Shown here: positions 44,291 through 55,433 of the stretch, one piece after another
How positions within the stretch are numbered: the first letter of the stretch is position 1
Layout of the letters: every line of letters begins with the position of its first letter
Source: Rhabdophis nuchalis
Lineage: Eukaryota > Chordata > Lepidosauria > Squamata > Natricidae
Assembly (NCBI GenBank): GCA_039707465.1
Contig: CM077643.1
Coordinates: 317,817,919-317,881,918 of the forward strand
Direction of reading: 5' to 3'
Length of the DNA: 64,000 nt
Position numbers and translations under genes: made by a program
The notes under the pieces: generated by a model
What the model was told of the DNA's origin: nothing
What the model saw: the letters and a program-made list of their open reading frames with translations, nothing else
Databases searched by the model: none

Positions 44291-44609
44291 TTATTCTGGA
44301 CAGAAGCAGCGTGAGTGTCTGGGGATTATTGGGGGGGGGGGAGCAGCAAAAAGAACATTATTAGGTAGGGGATGCAGATGGAATTTTCCAAAATCATGCA
44401 ACGTCCCTCTGGATTTCAGATAAGGCAGCCCCTGCACATGCAATTATGTGCCGGAGGAATTGTTCAGCAGAAAATGTTCAGATGGTTCTGAAGGCTTCAT
44501 AGAGAAAAAGGACTGGTTGCCAACCGATGTGCATTTTCCTACACATACATTTCACAGAATGGAATGAGACTTTCTTCTGGATTGGTATGCAATAAATTAC
44601 ACTGCAATC

Positions 44610-45110
44610 CAGTGGTAGTCAACCTGGTCCCTACCGCCCACTAGTGGGCGTTCCAGCTTTCATGGTGGGCGGTAGGGGTTTTGTCCAATACTGAAGCACT
44701 TTCCTTTTTTTAAAATTTAATTGACTTCCCTACTTTATAAATCACCATTCCACAGTTATGGTGATTTATAAAGTAGGGAAGTCAATTAAATTTTTTAAAA
44801 AGTGCTTCAGTATCGGACAAAACCCATGCCGCCCACCATGTTCTAATGTCCCGACATTAGAACGACCACGGACCTCCGCTCCTTCCGTCTAAAATTAAAA
44901 ACACATCTTTTCTGTCTGGCCGGCCTAGGATAGTCTCTCTGTCTATGGGATATTATATTTAATTGGGAATGTTATTTTAGTTTAACTTAGTTTTAATGGG
45001 GATTTTTAGCACAGGTATAGGTTTAATTTGTTTTTAAATGTTTGTATATTTGCTGTTTTTTATTCTTCCTGTGCACCGCCCCGAAGAGGGAGCGGTCTAC
45101 AAGTATTAAA

Positions 45111-45200
<90 letters not shown>

Positions 45201-45285
45201 GTGGAACCGGTGGGCAGTTAGAAAATTTTACTACTAACAGAGATATAAAAGTGGGCGGTAGGTATAAAATGGTTGACTACCCCTG
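44610..45285. mobile_element. hAT MITE (CAGTGGTAGTCAACC ends) with internal inverted duplication and L2 insertion
   Basis: Ends CAGTGGTAGTCAACC and GGTTGACTACCCCTG are near-perfect inverted repeats. Target duplication ctgcaatc (44602-44609) and ctgtaatc (45286-45293), 7 of 8. Inside, about 44658-44746 is repeated in inverted orientation at 44756-44845 around a 9-base loop (TCCACAGTT). An L2 3-prime end lies between the inverted arm and the right part of the MITE. Confidence 0.85.
44855..45201 (+). mobile_element. L2 3-prime end with long (ATT)n tail
   Basis: Starts at ACATTAGAACGACCACGG, equivalent to the last about 25 codons of L2 ORF2 (RTTTDLRSF region), preceded by the inverted copy TTCTAATGTC. 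It ends GGGAGCGGTCTACAAGTATT, then (ATT)n from about 45109 to 45200 (about 30 units). Confidence 0.85.
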
Positions 45286-46575
45286 CTGTAATCTGACAAC
45301 TGACTTTAGGAGTTTAACCATTTCTGGATTTTCAGTTCGTTCTACTCATCTGTTAAGAAACTATACTTAGAATAACTTCATTAATGTTCATCAGCTATTC
45401 TCAATTGGAAGTCTCGCCTAAGGGCAAGTTATGAATTCTCCCAGGAATGTCCACGAATGAGAAGAACCACTAGGAATGTGGTTTGTTCCTTGAGAACTTC
45501 TTTGTTGCTTTCCCCCCCTCTTGATTGTTTATCTGGTGCTAGGTTTTTTGCTTATCTCGGTTGCTAAGGAGGAAGTGCTCTGTGCTGTTTGCTTTCTTCC
45601 TGTGGTTTGGTTATGCCATTTGAATGGTAGGGAGGCGTAGATTATCTCTAGGTGAGGGCTGTGTTATCAGAACATCAACATGATAGGCCTTTTAGTATAA
45701 CATTTGAAATGGTAAATTTTATACATAAATTATGTTGATTATTTAGTTTGTGTTTAACTGGGTGAGTCACATGCAAGAGTGATGGGCAGCTATATAAATT
45801 CAATACCTAACTACTTATCTATACACAGTACATACATATGTGTCTTGAAAACTATGTGACAATATGTCCTGGAAAAGGACAAAAAAAATTGCTTATGTGG
45901 TTACCTTTTGAAAGACAATTCTGGGTTTGTGAGATGCACCAAATTAACAATGTCTTTAAAATCCTATTGATGAATAGAAAGCTCCCCCGCTCCCACCCCT
46001 CAAATCATTTGGATAATTAACATGTAATTTTGTACTTGTAAAATATTCAGGATTACTTCACAGATTATAAAAAAATCACTGACCGATTTCAGAAAAGGTT
46101 TCCCGTACTTTTCTTCAGTAGCACAGTGCCACCATGTGCAAAATATGAAGACTGCATGAAGTGAAAGAAAGGGCATAATAAAATAACTGGAGGACAGAGA
46201 AAGTTACTGAATGGCTGCATTGATATGTTCCTATAATTGGTCATAGGCAAGATTGCCATGCAGATATATTAAATTTAGAGCAATTGTAGGGTGAGGAAAT
46301 ATTTTCCCCCAACCCAAATAGCTCTGAGTTTGATTTGGATCTTATACAGTAGAACTTGATTTCAAGTCAAGTACTTGGTCAGCCATCATGGGCCTCAGAT
46401 AACATTACATTGAAAGGCGGATGGCGTCATTAAGCCTTCCTTGTACTTGCCTAGTGCAAAGGCTTGTAGATTACCAGCAGGGGATGAGCAAGGAAGAGTC
46501 TATATTCAGAATCTGTGTTCTGTATTCAGCTTCGGTAAAACTGTTGACTTTGGACCAATTTAATGTAATTTTGTA

Positions 46576-46961
46576 CAGCTAGTCCTCAAGTTACGACCAG
46601 AATTGAGTCCAAAATTTATGTTGCTAGGTGAAACATTTGTTAAGTGACTTTTGTCCCATTCTACGACTTTTCTTGCCACAGTTGTTAAGTGAATCACTGC
46701 ATCTGTTAAATTAGTTACATGGTTGTTAAGTGAATCTGGATTCCCCATTGACTTTGCTTGTCAGAAGGGTCGCAAACACTCATCACATGAGCCCAGGATA
46801 CTGCAACCATCATAAATAAATATGAATCAGTTGCCAAGCAGCTGAGTTTTGATCATATGACCTGCTATGGTTGTGTGAAAAATGGTTATAAGACACATTT
46901 TCAGTGCCGTTGTAACTTTGAACGGTCACTAAATGAACTGTTGTAAGTTGAGGACTACCTG
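46576..46961 (+). mobile_element. GGTAGTCCTCGACTTA-family MITE, full-length copy 7
   Basis: 386 bp, the same length as the copy at 16188. Left end CAGCTAGTCCTCAAGTTACG, right end GTAAGTTGAGGACTACCTG, each flanked by TA (46574-46575, 46962-46963). Confidence 0.85.
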
Positions 46962-48121
46962 TACTTCCAGAACTCTGAGGCAGGATGTTTGAACCGTGTT
47001 AATGGCTGACCAGGTTAATCACCTTGTGCAATATTTTTTTTTATCAATCTTAGTTTTTACAACAAAACCACAGCTCCTTAATCTGCTTCCTCAAAAAAGT
47101 CCATGCAGAGACAAGCTTGATATTAAAACTATTTTTTAACCTCAAGATTGCTGGGGGAATGTGCTTGTAAAAATAGGATTCTGTTTGTGCGGTTTACTTA
47201 GATGGAGTTGTGCTGTAGGGATCCATATTTATATCTAAATTATAATATTGAACAAAGCATCGCTGAAGCTTCTGGTTGCATTTCAATGGGATTCACTTAA
47301 ATGATGATCCAGCTCAAGCTAAAAAAATGTATGTGATTATTGCCTGTCAATATATTGGGAAATATCAATATACAAACTGCCTTTTCTATCACCCACCGTT
47401 TGAAAAACTACACTGTCCCAATACACCTCTTTATCTTTACCACCCAAATTGTGACTTTCAGGAGGTTTGGGCACATGTACTATGCTGGGGTTGTTTTATC
47501 AAGTTCTTTAGTTTCAGACAGATGGTTAATTAGGTCCCAGAACGACTCTCTCTCTCTGTGGCTTATCCAGAGAGAGACAAGAGTCTCTCTCCTCTTGTAA
47601 AGAAGCAATAGGAGTCCTATCATGTTCTGAGCAGCTTAACTATTGGTCCATCCTACCCACCCGCCCCCCTGCCCCTGGGAGATATACCTAGGTGCCTGCT
47701 TAGTGTCAGGCTGGATTTGCCAATGTGTGCCTGAGAGATGACTACCTTTTCTACCTCCCATGAGGCTTTATGGCTGCCTGGCATTAGTTTTTAACAAGTC
47801 TCTCTTGAATCAAATCAATAAGTAAGCAAGCACTGGCTCCCCTATTATCTTTTTAATTAAAAAAAAACCACCCTGGGCACCATTAAGCCCCCTTGGCACC
47901 AGGAACTAATAGCTAACAAGAGGGCAACAGAAATCCAATGATAAAAAATAACTTTGCTTGTCAGTGACCAAGAAAAAAAAAAGACAAAAAAGACAATAAG
48001 ATGGAAAGAACATTTGTCAAATGTACCCCTACATTTATCTCTCTTTTTTTTTAAAGCTTAACAAGAATTTTACTGTTGTGGGTCCCAACTAGAAGAGCTT
48101 TCTGAAATTTGGATTGTATAT

Positions 48122-48494
48122 ATCCATGATGTGATCCTATGGCACCCGCGCCGGAGGGGGTAGGCAGAGCCCTCTCTGTGGGCACTTGCGCTGTCACCAG
48201 CTGCTCTTCTGCTTTCCAGCCAGTTGGTCTTCACATGTGCTGGAGCACCAGAAAATGGCCTGAAAACAGCCAAATTAGAGACAATTTTTCCAGGCAATTT
48301 CCAGGCCAAAGGCAGCCTGAAAAACTACTTGGAAAACGGCCTAAAATGGCCCCAAAAATAGCCAAGAAACAGGCATGCACACATCAGCCAGCTGGTCTTC
48401 AGATTTCTGGTGCGTGCACACCCGCAAATGCACATGAATGCATGCATGTCCCGGTTTGGGCACTCAGTGTCGAAAAGGTTCACCATCACTGGTA
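48122..48494 (-). mobile_element. hAT-like CAGTGATGGC-family copy
   Basis: The right end AAAAGGTTCACCATCACTG at 48494 is the reverse complement of the family start. The left end near 48122 reads CATGATGTGATCCTATGGC. The interior has AGAGCCCTCTCTGTGGGCAC and two CAGCCAG-TTGGTCTTCA segments. Confidence 0.7.
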
Positions 48495-49390
48495 TATACC
48501 AAAGTTCAATTTCATAACCTTTTTCCTGCTACTGAGGAAATTGACTTCAATATGCATAATTTAATTGTACAACAGGACATTTCTATGACCAAGTCTAATT
48601 AGCATAAGGCAAGCCATATTTTTAATGCACTCAGGCTGGACAGATGCTGATGTGTATCCTTATCTCGTATTGCAATGGGTCTCTTTGCCTCATCTGCTGA
48701 GCTCATCGTTTATACAGTACTGGTGAAGCTCCCACAAGGAGAGATCATACTTCCATGCTGGTAGCATTTTGAAGTTAGGATTGAGGGTAAAGACAACATA
48801 GGTAAAGTGTGGTAGGGCTGCAGTAATTTCAGAATGATTTGGTTTGGAAGATGGCAGAGCTCACTTAATCAGTTTTCCCCTTGCCTTTCCTTTCTTAGGG
48901 TGATTAGCGTAGGTAGGACAAGACAACATTGGAGATACAATACTAAAAGCATTAACATGTTATATGGTTGTCCAGATATGAATAGAAAGGATTGTTTACT
49001 ATAATTACCAGCTGAATTCTCATTCTCCTTTGTCAAAAGGAACTCATGAACTATGGATAGTATAAAACGGCTATATTTCCATCTCTCAAAATCAACCATG
49101 TTTCATATATGCCTTTCAAGTCTTGATCTGTTTCACCCAGAAAACTGATGATAGCTAAAAAGATCAGCATCCAAGGACACTTGGATACGGATTTGCTTAA
49201 TGAATAATATGGTTTTAGTTTGGATCCTGGCATTCTCTAAGAATCTAGCAACTATGTGCAGCCCTGTGTTAAAGTCCAAGAATGAATTTGATAAGGAGTA
49301 GGATTCTCAACTCAATTATTTCTTCATTTCAGCACAAATGTTTCAAGAAATTAAAACAAAATCCCAGTATGAAACATAAAAGTGCACTTA

Positions 49391-49410
49391 CAATACAATA
49401 CAATACAATA
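49391..49410. repeat. (AATAC)n CR1 3-prime tail microsatellite
   Basis: Four pentamer units (CAATA) at the CR1 3-prime end. Pentamer tails on CR1 are described from snakes. Confidence 0.85.
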
Positions 49411-50215
49411 GCAGAGTTGGAAGGGACCTTGTAGGTCTTCTAGTCCAACCCCCTGCGTGGGCAGGAACCTTATACCATATCAGACAAATGGCTATCTAAC
49501 ATCTTCTTAAAGACTTCCAGGGTTGGGGCATTCACAACTGCTGGAGGCAAGCTGTTCCAGAGGTTAATTGTTCTAACTGTCAGGAAATTTCTCCTTAGTT
49601 CTAAGTTGCTTCTCTCCTTGATTAGTTTCCACCCATTGGTTCTTGTCCTGCCCCCAGGTGCCTTGGAGAATAGTTTGACTCCCTCTTCTTTGTGGCACCC
49701 TCTGAGATATCGGAACACTGCTATCATGTCTCCCCGGGTCCTTCTCTTCATCAAACTAGACATACCCAGCTCCTGCAACCGTTCTTCATATGTTTTAGTC
49801 TCCAGTCCCCTAATCATCTTGGTTGCTCTTCTCTGCACTCTTTCCAGAGTCTCCACGTCTTTTCTACATCATGGCGACCAAAACTGTATGCAGTATTCCA
49901 AGTGTGGCCTTACCAAGGCACTATACAGTGGCATTAACACTTCACGTGATCTAGATTCTATCCCTCTGTTTATGCAGCCTAGAACTGTGTTGGCTTTTTT
50001 GGTAGCTGCTGCACACTGCTGGCTCATATTTAAATGGTTGTCCACTAGGATTCCAAGATCCCTCTCACAGTTGCTACTATTGAGCAAGGTACCACCTATA
50101 CTGTACCTGTGCATTTTGTTTTTTTTGCCTAAATGTAGAACCTTACTTTTTTCACAATTGAATTTCATTTTATTAGATAGTGCCCAATGTTCAAGTCTGT
50201 CAAGATCTTTCTTTA
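49411..50215 (-). mobile_element. CR1 LINE 3-prime part with one in-frame stop
   Basis: Minus-strand frames at 50168-49869 (VLHLGKKNKMHRYSIGGTLL, ILVDNHLNMSQQC, LVRPHLEYCIQFWSP) and 49856-49470 (ETLERVQRRATKMIRGLETK, KERSNLELRRNFLTVRTINL) are in the same frame, split only by TGA at 49871-49869. It encodes the RT thumb/C-terminal domain of CR1. The 5-prime truncation is near 50215. Confidence 0.9.
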
Positions 50216-51040
50216 TCTTAAGCCTATCTTTAGGAACTTCTCTTTGTTTATGTTTGAAATATAAATTGGTTGGCTGGTTGGCTTTTAAAATAATCTTTAT
50301 GTTATCTTGACCTAAATTAAATTTGCTCAGTGTGGCACTTCTCTTTATGAAGTGAACTCAGAATTATGGTGACTATTAGAGATAATGATCAGTTCAATCC
50401 TTGTTTATATCTAAAAACATCCCTTTTTAAATCTCCAAACATTAAAATATTCCTTGCAGTGAGGTAATTGAATGTTGATGAACAACAGCAAATGGGGAGG
50501 GGACGGCGGACCTCTATCAGATATTAGTATTAAATAGACCCAAAAGACAGTTAAAGAGATGTTTTCTGCACCACAAAATTTCTTTAATTCCCTCCCCCCC
50601 TTTTTATAATTTGTCTCATTCTTTACATAGTGTTTTGCAAATGTGCGCATTTTTGTTTGCATGTGTTGACTGAATTATTTGGATTATTTCAAGAAATGAA
50701 AAAATAAAATAAAATCTTTCCAGTTTGATTATTTGTTTCAAAATAGCACTGTGCAACTCTTTGGATTCAGTTCCAAAAAGTGATTTAGAATATAGATATA
50801 GCAGCTTTAAATAGTAGCAAATGGGTGCTATATTTGTGCCTCTGCATGTTCCAAAGTATGTTTTTGGGAATCTAATCTGAAGCATTGCACACCTCTATCA
50901 GAAAGTACAAATTTAAATACCTTAGAATAAAAATCAAATTTTCTGAGCAGATATCTGTCTGTGATACTGTAAGTTGGAAATCCCATGTAAGTTTCCTGAC
51001 TTTATTAAAGTCTAAATAACTACTTCTGAGTTCCACCTGT

Positions 51041-51268
51041 GATATAGCAGTAGCACTTAAGACTTATATACTGCTTCATAGTACTTTACAGGCCTAAGTG
51101 GTTTACAGAGTCATCATATTGCCCCCAACAATCTGGGTCCACATTTTACTAAACTTGGAAGGCTGGAAGGCCAAGTCAACCTTGAGCCGGTCAGAATCAA
51201 ACTCCTGGCAGTCAGCAGAATTAGCCTGCAGTACTGCATTCTAACCACTGTACCACCAGGGCTCTGGT
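51041..51268 (-). mobile_element. tRNA-derived SINE with GGGGGCAATATG core
   Basis: Reverse complement of a squamate SINE. The plus strand shows ATATTGCCCCCAACAATCTG, GACTTATATACTGCTTCAT and the tRNA-like head end TAACCACTGTACCACC. The same family occurs at 55041 in plus orientation. Confidence 0.75.
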
Positions 51269-51446
51269 AAGAATGAATAACTAACAGTAGAACTTCTAAA
51301 GGGGAAACAGATGTTTACTGCTTGATCTTCTTCCTTTCTGTCCACAAGAGGTTTCCCACCAAGGCCCTGATTGTCATTGTCCTTGATTATCAAAGACCCC
51401 CCCTCTAGTTAATTTTCTGAGGTCTTATGGATGAGGATATATGTAC

Positions 51447-51533
51447 CATTTGAGCTGTGGCTCCTGGGCTCTTGAATAAGCTGTGGCATTCCCCTTCATG
51501 ATATTCTTCTTTACATTCACGGCAGAATGCAAA
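51447..51533 (-). CDS. PRKN: PRKN exon 10
   Basis: Acceptor TTTCTCTTTTCAG directly before 51533. The peptide FAFCRECKEEYHEGECHSLF followed by KSPGATAQ matches parkin residues 362-389, the end of the IBR domain, with zinc ligands Cys, Cys, His and Cys (human C365, C368, H373, C377) conserved. The mammalian exon is 84 bases and ends in the Gln codon. Here no GT follows that codon; the first possible donor is GTACAT three bases later (51446-51441), giving 87 bases and one added Met codon, with phase preserved into exon 11. GTACAT is a weak donor. The frame up to the Gln codon is certain; the exact donor is inferred. Confidence 0.93.
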
Positions 51534-52210
51534 CTGAAAAGAGAAAAACATAAACAAACATTAGGAATCAAGGGGAGATACGACAGCCATTGCATTTTCA
51601 GATGATCCACCATTCTTCTTATCACATTAAATTCTCATAATTTCTTATTTATCATTCATCTGATCACATAGCCTGCTCATTAACTGATTTATATACTTTT
51701 CTCCCAACAAAAAAAGATATGTATATATATATATATTCCTTTTACACATGGAAGCACTGAGGTTTATAACATAAAACAACTTATAAACCTTTTGGGGGAG
51801 AGAAGTATTTGAAAAGTCAGAACTATTATCAGTTTCCTAGGGTGAGTTTCTAAGATTCACATCATTAGAAAATTGGGGCAGGGGGCAAACTTTGTCTTGG
51901 GTTCCTTAGCTGCACACAAAATTTCTCCCAAAACTTTTCCCTAACTATGATATCTTAGAATTTTGGAAATACTGGAGAATAGGGGACACTGCATTTCACA
52001 TGAGGATTCTTCTAAAGCCATGGGTCTAAAACATCTGCCAATAAATGTTGCACTTTGCTAATATTAGGGGTAGATGAAAAATAGATGAAATTCTAGCAAT
52101 TCAGGATTCCTATAGTGATTCTCTAAACAAGTAATCACTGACGCCTTCAGGATAAACATATCCACACTGCTGTCTTTCATTTATTTCAAGCACAAAGGAA
52201 ATCAGAAGAT

Positions 52211-53010
52211 CCAGGCAGTTTGTTTGTTTATTAAATTTATTGGCTGCCCATCTTACCATAGGGCCGTGATGGCCCGTGTGCCAGAGGTGGCACGCAGCAC
52301 CCTCTCTGTGACCCAGTTCAGCTCCACCGCACAGGTACGCGCATCTCCCACCAGCCAGCTGGTCTTTGGGTCTCTGCTGTGTATGCAAGGGGGTGGGTGC
52401 ATGCTTGGGGCCGACATGCATGTGTGGGAGGGCACTTATGCAGGGGCTGGGTGCGCATTGCATTTGGGGGGATTGGGTGCACATGTGCTTTGGGAAACAG
52501 TCCAGAAAGGGTTAGCCATCCCTGCCATAGGGTATCTCTGGGTGGCTTACAGTTACATATACAATTAAAACATAAAAAGTAAAATTGGACATTAAAACCG
52601 AAGGACATGTGGAGTCGGTAGGGGTGGAATTGGGGGAGATGGGATCAGTTATTGCTCAATCAATCATCTCCATTGTGTTGTTCCCCACACTGGGACCCCA
52701 AGCCAACTGTCAGAGTCACACATTTAGGTCCTTAGAAAAAGATAGGAGGATTGGAGCCAACCTCACATTGGCAGCAGAATGTTCCAGAGGACAGGGGGAA
52801 CAGCAGACAAGACTCTCTTCCTGGACCCCGCCAGCAGGAATAATTGGGCTAACGGGACCCAGAGTATGCCTCCTCTGCCAGCACGAGTAGGAGGGGCACA
52901 ATCCCAGTAGGGTCAGATAGTTCCTCATGTAACCTGGACCCATGCCATGAAGGGATTTAAAGGTGATTAAATGGAAGCACCAAACTACAAGAATCTGAAC
53001 TACTAACGGC
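52211..53010 (-). mobile_element. Old L2-related LINE, degenerate, interrupted by a hAT MITE
   Basis: The minus-strand translation has TFKSLHGMGPGYMRNYL, corresponding to FKALHGSGPSYLRD of the young L2 copies, and the 3-prime end (plus TTTATTAAATTTATTGGCTG and GGTGGCTTACAGTTACATAT) is LINE-like. Many stops and frameshifts, so much older than the other L2 copies. Confidence 0.65.
52264..52524 (+). mobile_element. hAT CAGTGATGGC-family copy with perfect 8-bp duplication
   Basis: Flanked by ccataggg at 52256-52263 and 52525-52532. Left end CCGTGATGGCCCGTGTGCC, right end GGGTTAGCCATCCCTG. The interior includes CAGCCAGCTGGTCTTTGGG. It interrupts the old LINE tail; removing it and one duplication restores continuity. 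Confidence 0.88.
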
Positions 53011-54198
53011 CAAAGCAAACTCTTTACTAAGAGTAAAAGGATTTCAAGATGGGCGGGGCTTAGATCTTCTGTGGATGCGAAGGGACTACTCATGAGTGAT
53101 GATGAAATTAACCATCGCTCAAGTTCAGCCTGGTCATCTCCTACAATTCAGTTAGGATTATTCATTTGTTACCTGCTCCGTTTTCTAATGTCTGTGAACA
53201 GCAGCAATGTGTTGTCAAAGATGGAGAGCCAGTTTATTTTTTTCCTCTATCAGTCGGCAACTTTCATTTTAAAACCACTTAGTAAAATTGCAGGTGATAG
53301 CTCTAAATAAACAGAACTATCTAAAAATTACCCTCATATGTACTGCCTACTTCTTTGCATGGAACTATGATCCCTGCACTGTCATTTCCAAATTATTATC
53401 CTTGTTGTCTAGAGAAAATAAAAGAACAAATAAAGAGAAATATCAATTAAAGTATTCTTCTGGCTATCCTCAAGTACACCATCTTGACCCACCATGAGAA
53501 TACTGAAAGATTTCCCCCCCAGCTCCTTGCTATACTGACAAGCCGAGCTGATGAAATACATCTGATGTTTTGATACAGTGTTGGCTCTTGCATATAATGA
53601 ATAGACATATCAGACCAACTTGACACTAAAATGTTTATCTGCCTCATGTCACATCTTTGCAGTTTCCATTTTGCACTCTGTCATGCTCCTGTTGTCATTT
53701 TAAGTACCGTATGAAATCACAATTCATTGCAGTGCTGCAACAACACCCCCCCCCCCCCCAGATGCTTATGCAAAGTGAAGCAGGGTAACCTGCTGACTAT
53801 CCTTTGCCTGGAGTGGCTGAAAGGTTGAGGCCCAGCTACCTGAGTGCAATGCCTTTTGCAATGTTGTTCCCTTTTGAAAGATTTGAGTGGTATATTTTCT
53901 AGTATAGACATTAGTTTTGTTAAGAACTTTTCAGTTGCAAACCTTCGCTGAGATGAACAAACCTGTCCACGGTTCCAATCAAGAAGGTCCTGGAAGTCAG
54001 GAGGAAACAGGAAAGGGTGAGTTTCTGGCATTCCAGAGTTGGTATTCAGCAGGTTCTGACCAGTTCTGGAGAACCGGTAGCGGAAATTTTGAGTAGTTCG
54101 GAGAACCGGTAAATACCACCTCTTACTGGCCCCGTCCCCATGTATTCTCTGCCTCCTGAGTTCCAGCTGATTGGGAAGGAATGAAGATTTTGCAGTAA

Positions 54199-54690
54199 CC
54201 TTTCCCTGGAGTGGGGAGGGAATGGAGATTTTGCAGTATCCTTCCCCTGGAGTGGAGAGGGAATGGAAATTTTGCAGTATCCTTCCCCTGGAGTGGGGAG
54301 AGAATAGGGATTTTGCAGTATCCTTCCCCTGGAGTGGGGAGGGAATGGAGATTTTACAGTAACCTTCCCCTGGAGTGGGGAAGGAATGGAGATTTTACAG
54401 TTTCCTTCTCCTGGAGTGGGGAGGGAATGGGGATTTTACAGTAACCTTCCCCTGGAGTGGGGAAGGAATGGAGATTTTACAGTTTCCTTCTCCTGGAGTG
54501 GGGAGGGAATGGGGATTTTGCAGTATCCTTCCCCTGGAGTGGGGAAGGAATGGAGATTTTACAGTTTCCTTCTTCTGGAGTGGGGAGGGATTGGGGATTT
54601 TGCAGTAACCTTCCCCTGGAGTGGGGAGGGAATGAAGATTTTGCAGTAGCCTTCCATTGGAGTGGGGAGAGATTTTACAGGATCCTTTCC
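54199..54690. repeat. 41-bp minisatellite, about 12 units
   Basis: Unit begins CCTTCCCCTGGAGTGGGGAG and ends GGAGATTTTGCAGTAT; second unit starts at 54240, 41 bases after the first. Units vary in GCAG/ACAG and CTT/CCC positions. 41 bases is not a multiple of 3, yet all three plus-strand frames stay open over several units, so the repetitive peptides here are not genes. Confidence 0.93.
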
Positions 54691-54743
54691 CTGCCATGCC
54701 CACCAAGCCAAGCCACGCCCACCAAGCCACGCCCACAGAACCG

Positions 54744-54976
54744 CCGGGCATTAAAAACATACTTTTTCCATTTGGCCGGCCTGGCATAGTTTTTGTTGCC
54801 GATTTTAGTTGGGTTTTTTATCTATGTATTTTAGCACGAGTTTGAAATTGATTTAATTCCTTTTTTAACTATTTCTGATTGTATTTATTGTTTTTTGTTT
54901 TTATCCTGTGCACCGCCCTGAGTCCCGTCAGGGAGAGAGGGCGGTATAGAAATACGAAATAAAGTAAAGTAAATAA
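54744..54976 (+). mobile_element. L2 3-prime end, 233 bp, 7-bp target duplication
   Basis: Flanked by agaaccg at 54737-54743 and 54977-54983. Begins within the last codons of ORF2 (GIKNILFPFGRPG region, TTTGGCCGGCCTGGCATAG) and ends in the GTGCACCGCCCTGAGTCC tail with AAAGT/AAAT repeats. Confidence 0.88.
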
Positions 54977-55040
54977 AGAACCGGTACTAAAATTTTTTGA
55001 CTCCCACCACTCTGGCATTCCGCTTATATAAGGAATCCTG

Positions 55041-55433
55041 ATAGTGCAGTGGTTAGTGCAGTGGTTAATGTGGGATATTGCAGGCTAACTCTCCCCACAG
55101 CCTGGAGTTCGATGGGGCTCAAGGTTGGCTCAGCTTTCCATCCTTCCGAGGTTAGTAAAATGAGGACCCACATTGTTGTCCTACGTTGGGGGCAATATGC
55201 AAATAAAGCTTGTACATTGTAAACCACTCCAGAGGATGCTGTAAAGCAGGGGTCTCCAAACTTTGCAACTTTAAGTCTGAAGGACTTCAGCTCCCAGACT
55301 TCTCCAGCCAGCAAAGCTGGCTGGAGAAGTCTAGGAGCTGAAGTCCTTCAGACTTAATGTTGCAAAGGTTGGAGACCCCTGATGTAAAGCACTATGGGGC
55401 AGTATATAAAGCTAAGTGCTAAATGCTACTGCT
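55041..55433 (+). mobile_element. tRNA-derived SINE with GGGGGCAATATG core, interrupted
   Basis: The tRNA-like head (GTGCAGTGGTTAGTGC) is followed by CTTTCCATCCTTCCGAGG, AAATGAGGACCCACATTG, TTGGGGGCAATATGC and the tail AAGTGCTAAATGCTACTGCT. A hAT MITE at 55247-55381 splits it near the end. Confidence 0.8.
55247..55381. mobile_element. 135-bp palindromic hAT MITE nested in a SINE
   Basis: Begins CAGGGGTCTCCAAAC and ends GTTGGAGACCCCTG. Nearly the whole element is one hairpin (TGAAGGACTTCAGCTCC against GGAGCTGAAGTCCTTCA) with AGCCAGCAAAGCTGGCT at the centre. Target duplication ctgtaaag (55239-55246) and atgtaaag (55382-55389), 7 of 8. Confidence 0.9.

Larger units (their letters stand above)
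41823..51446 (-). other. PRKN: PRKN intron 10
   Basis: 9,624 bp from the exon 10 donor to the exon 11 acceptor. It contains MITEs, an L2 tail, a Penelope-like fragment, an hAT element with an L2 inside, a CR1 and a SINE, all listed. Stretches 42816-43274, 45294-46573, 46964-48121, 48495-49388 and 50216-51040 hold no recognised element beyond short AT-rich or LINE-tail-like pieces (for example near 45790). Confidence 0.6.
54035..55013. mobile_element. hAT-type MITE with amplified 41-bp minisatellite and nested L2 tail
   Basis: Flanked by ggcattcc on both sides (within an 11-base identical flank). Ends AGAGTTGGTATTC and GACTCCCACCACTCT are inverted. Contains the motif CTCGGAGAACCGG-like repeats near 54070-54110, a 41-bp array (54199-54690) and an L2 3-prime end (54744-54976). 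Confidence 0.8.

Noticed and set aside
45028..45237. Poly-Ile frame
   Set aside because: Translation of an (ATT)n microsatellite; the same applies to Ser/Asn/His runs at 61149-61438 and Leu/Tyr/Thr runs at 56190-56505.
54199..54690. CRISPR-like regular repeats
   Set aside because: The units are contiguous, with no unique spacers, and the genome is vertebrate. It is a minisatellite.
54171..54789. Repetitive plus- and minus-strand frames with GREWRFCS-like and PSPLQGK-like units
   Set aside because: They are translations of the 41-bp minisatellite in several frames.
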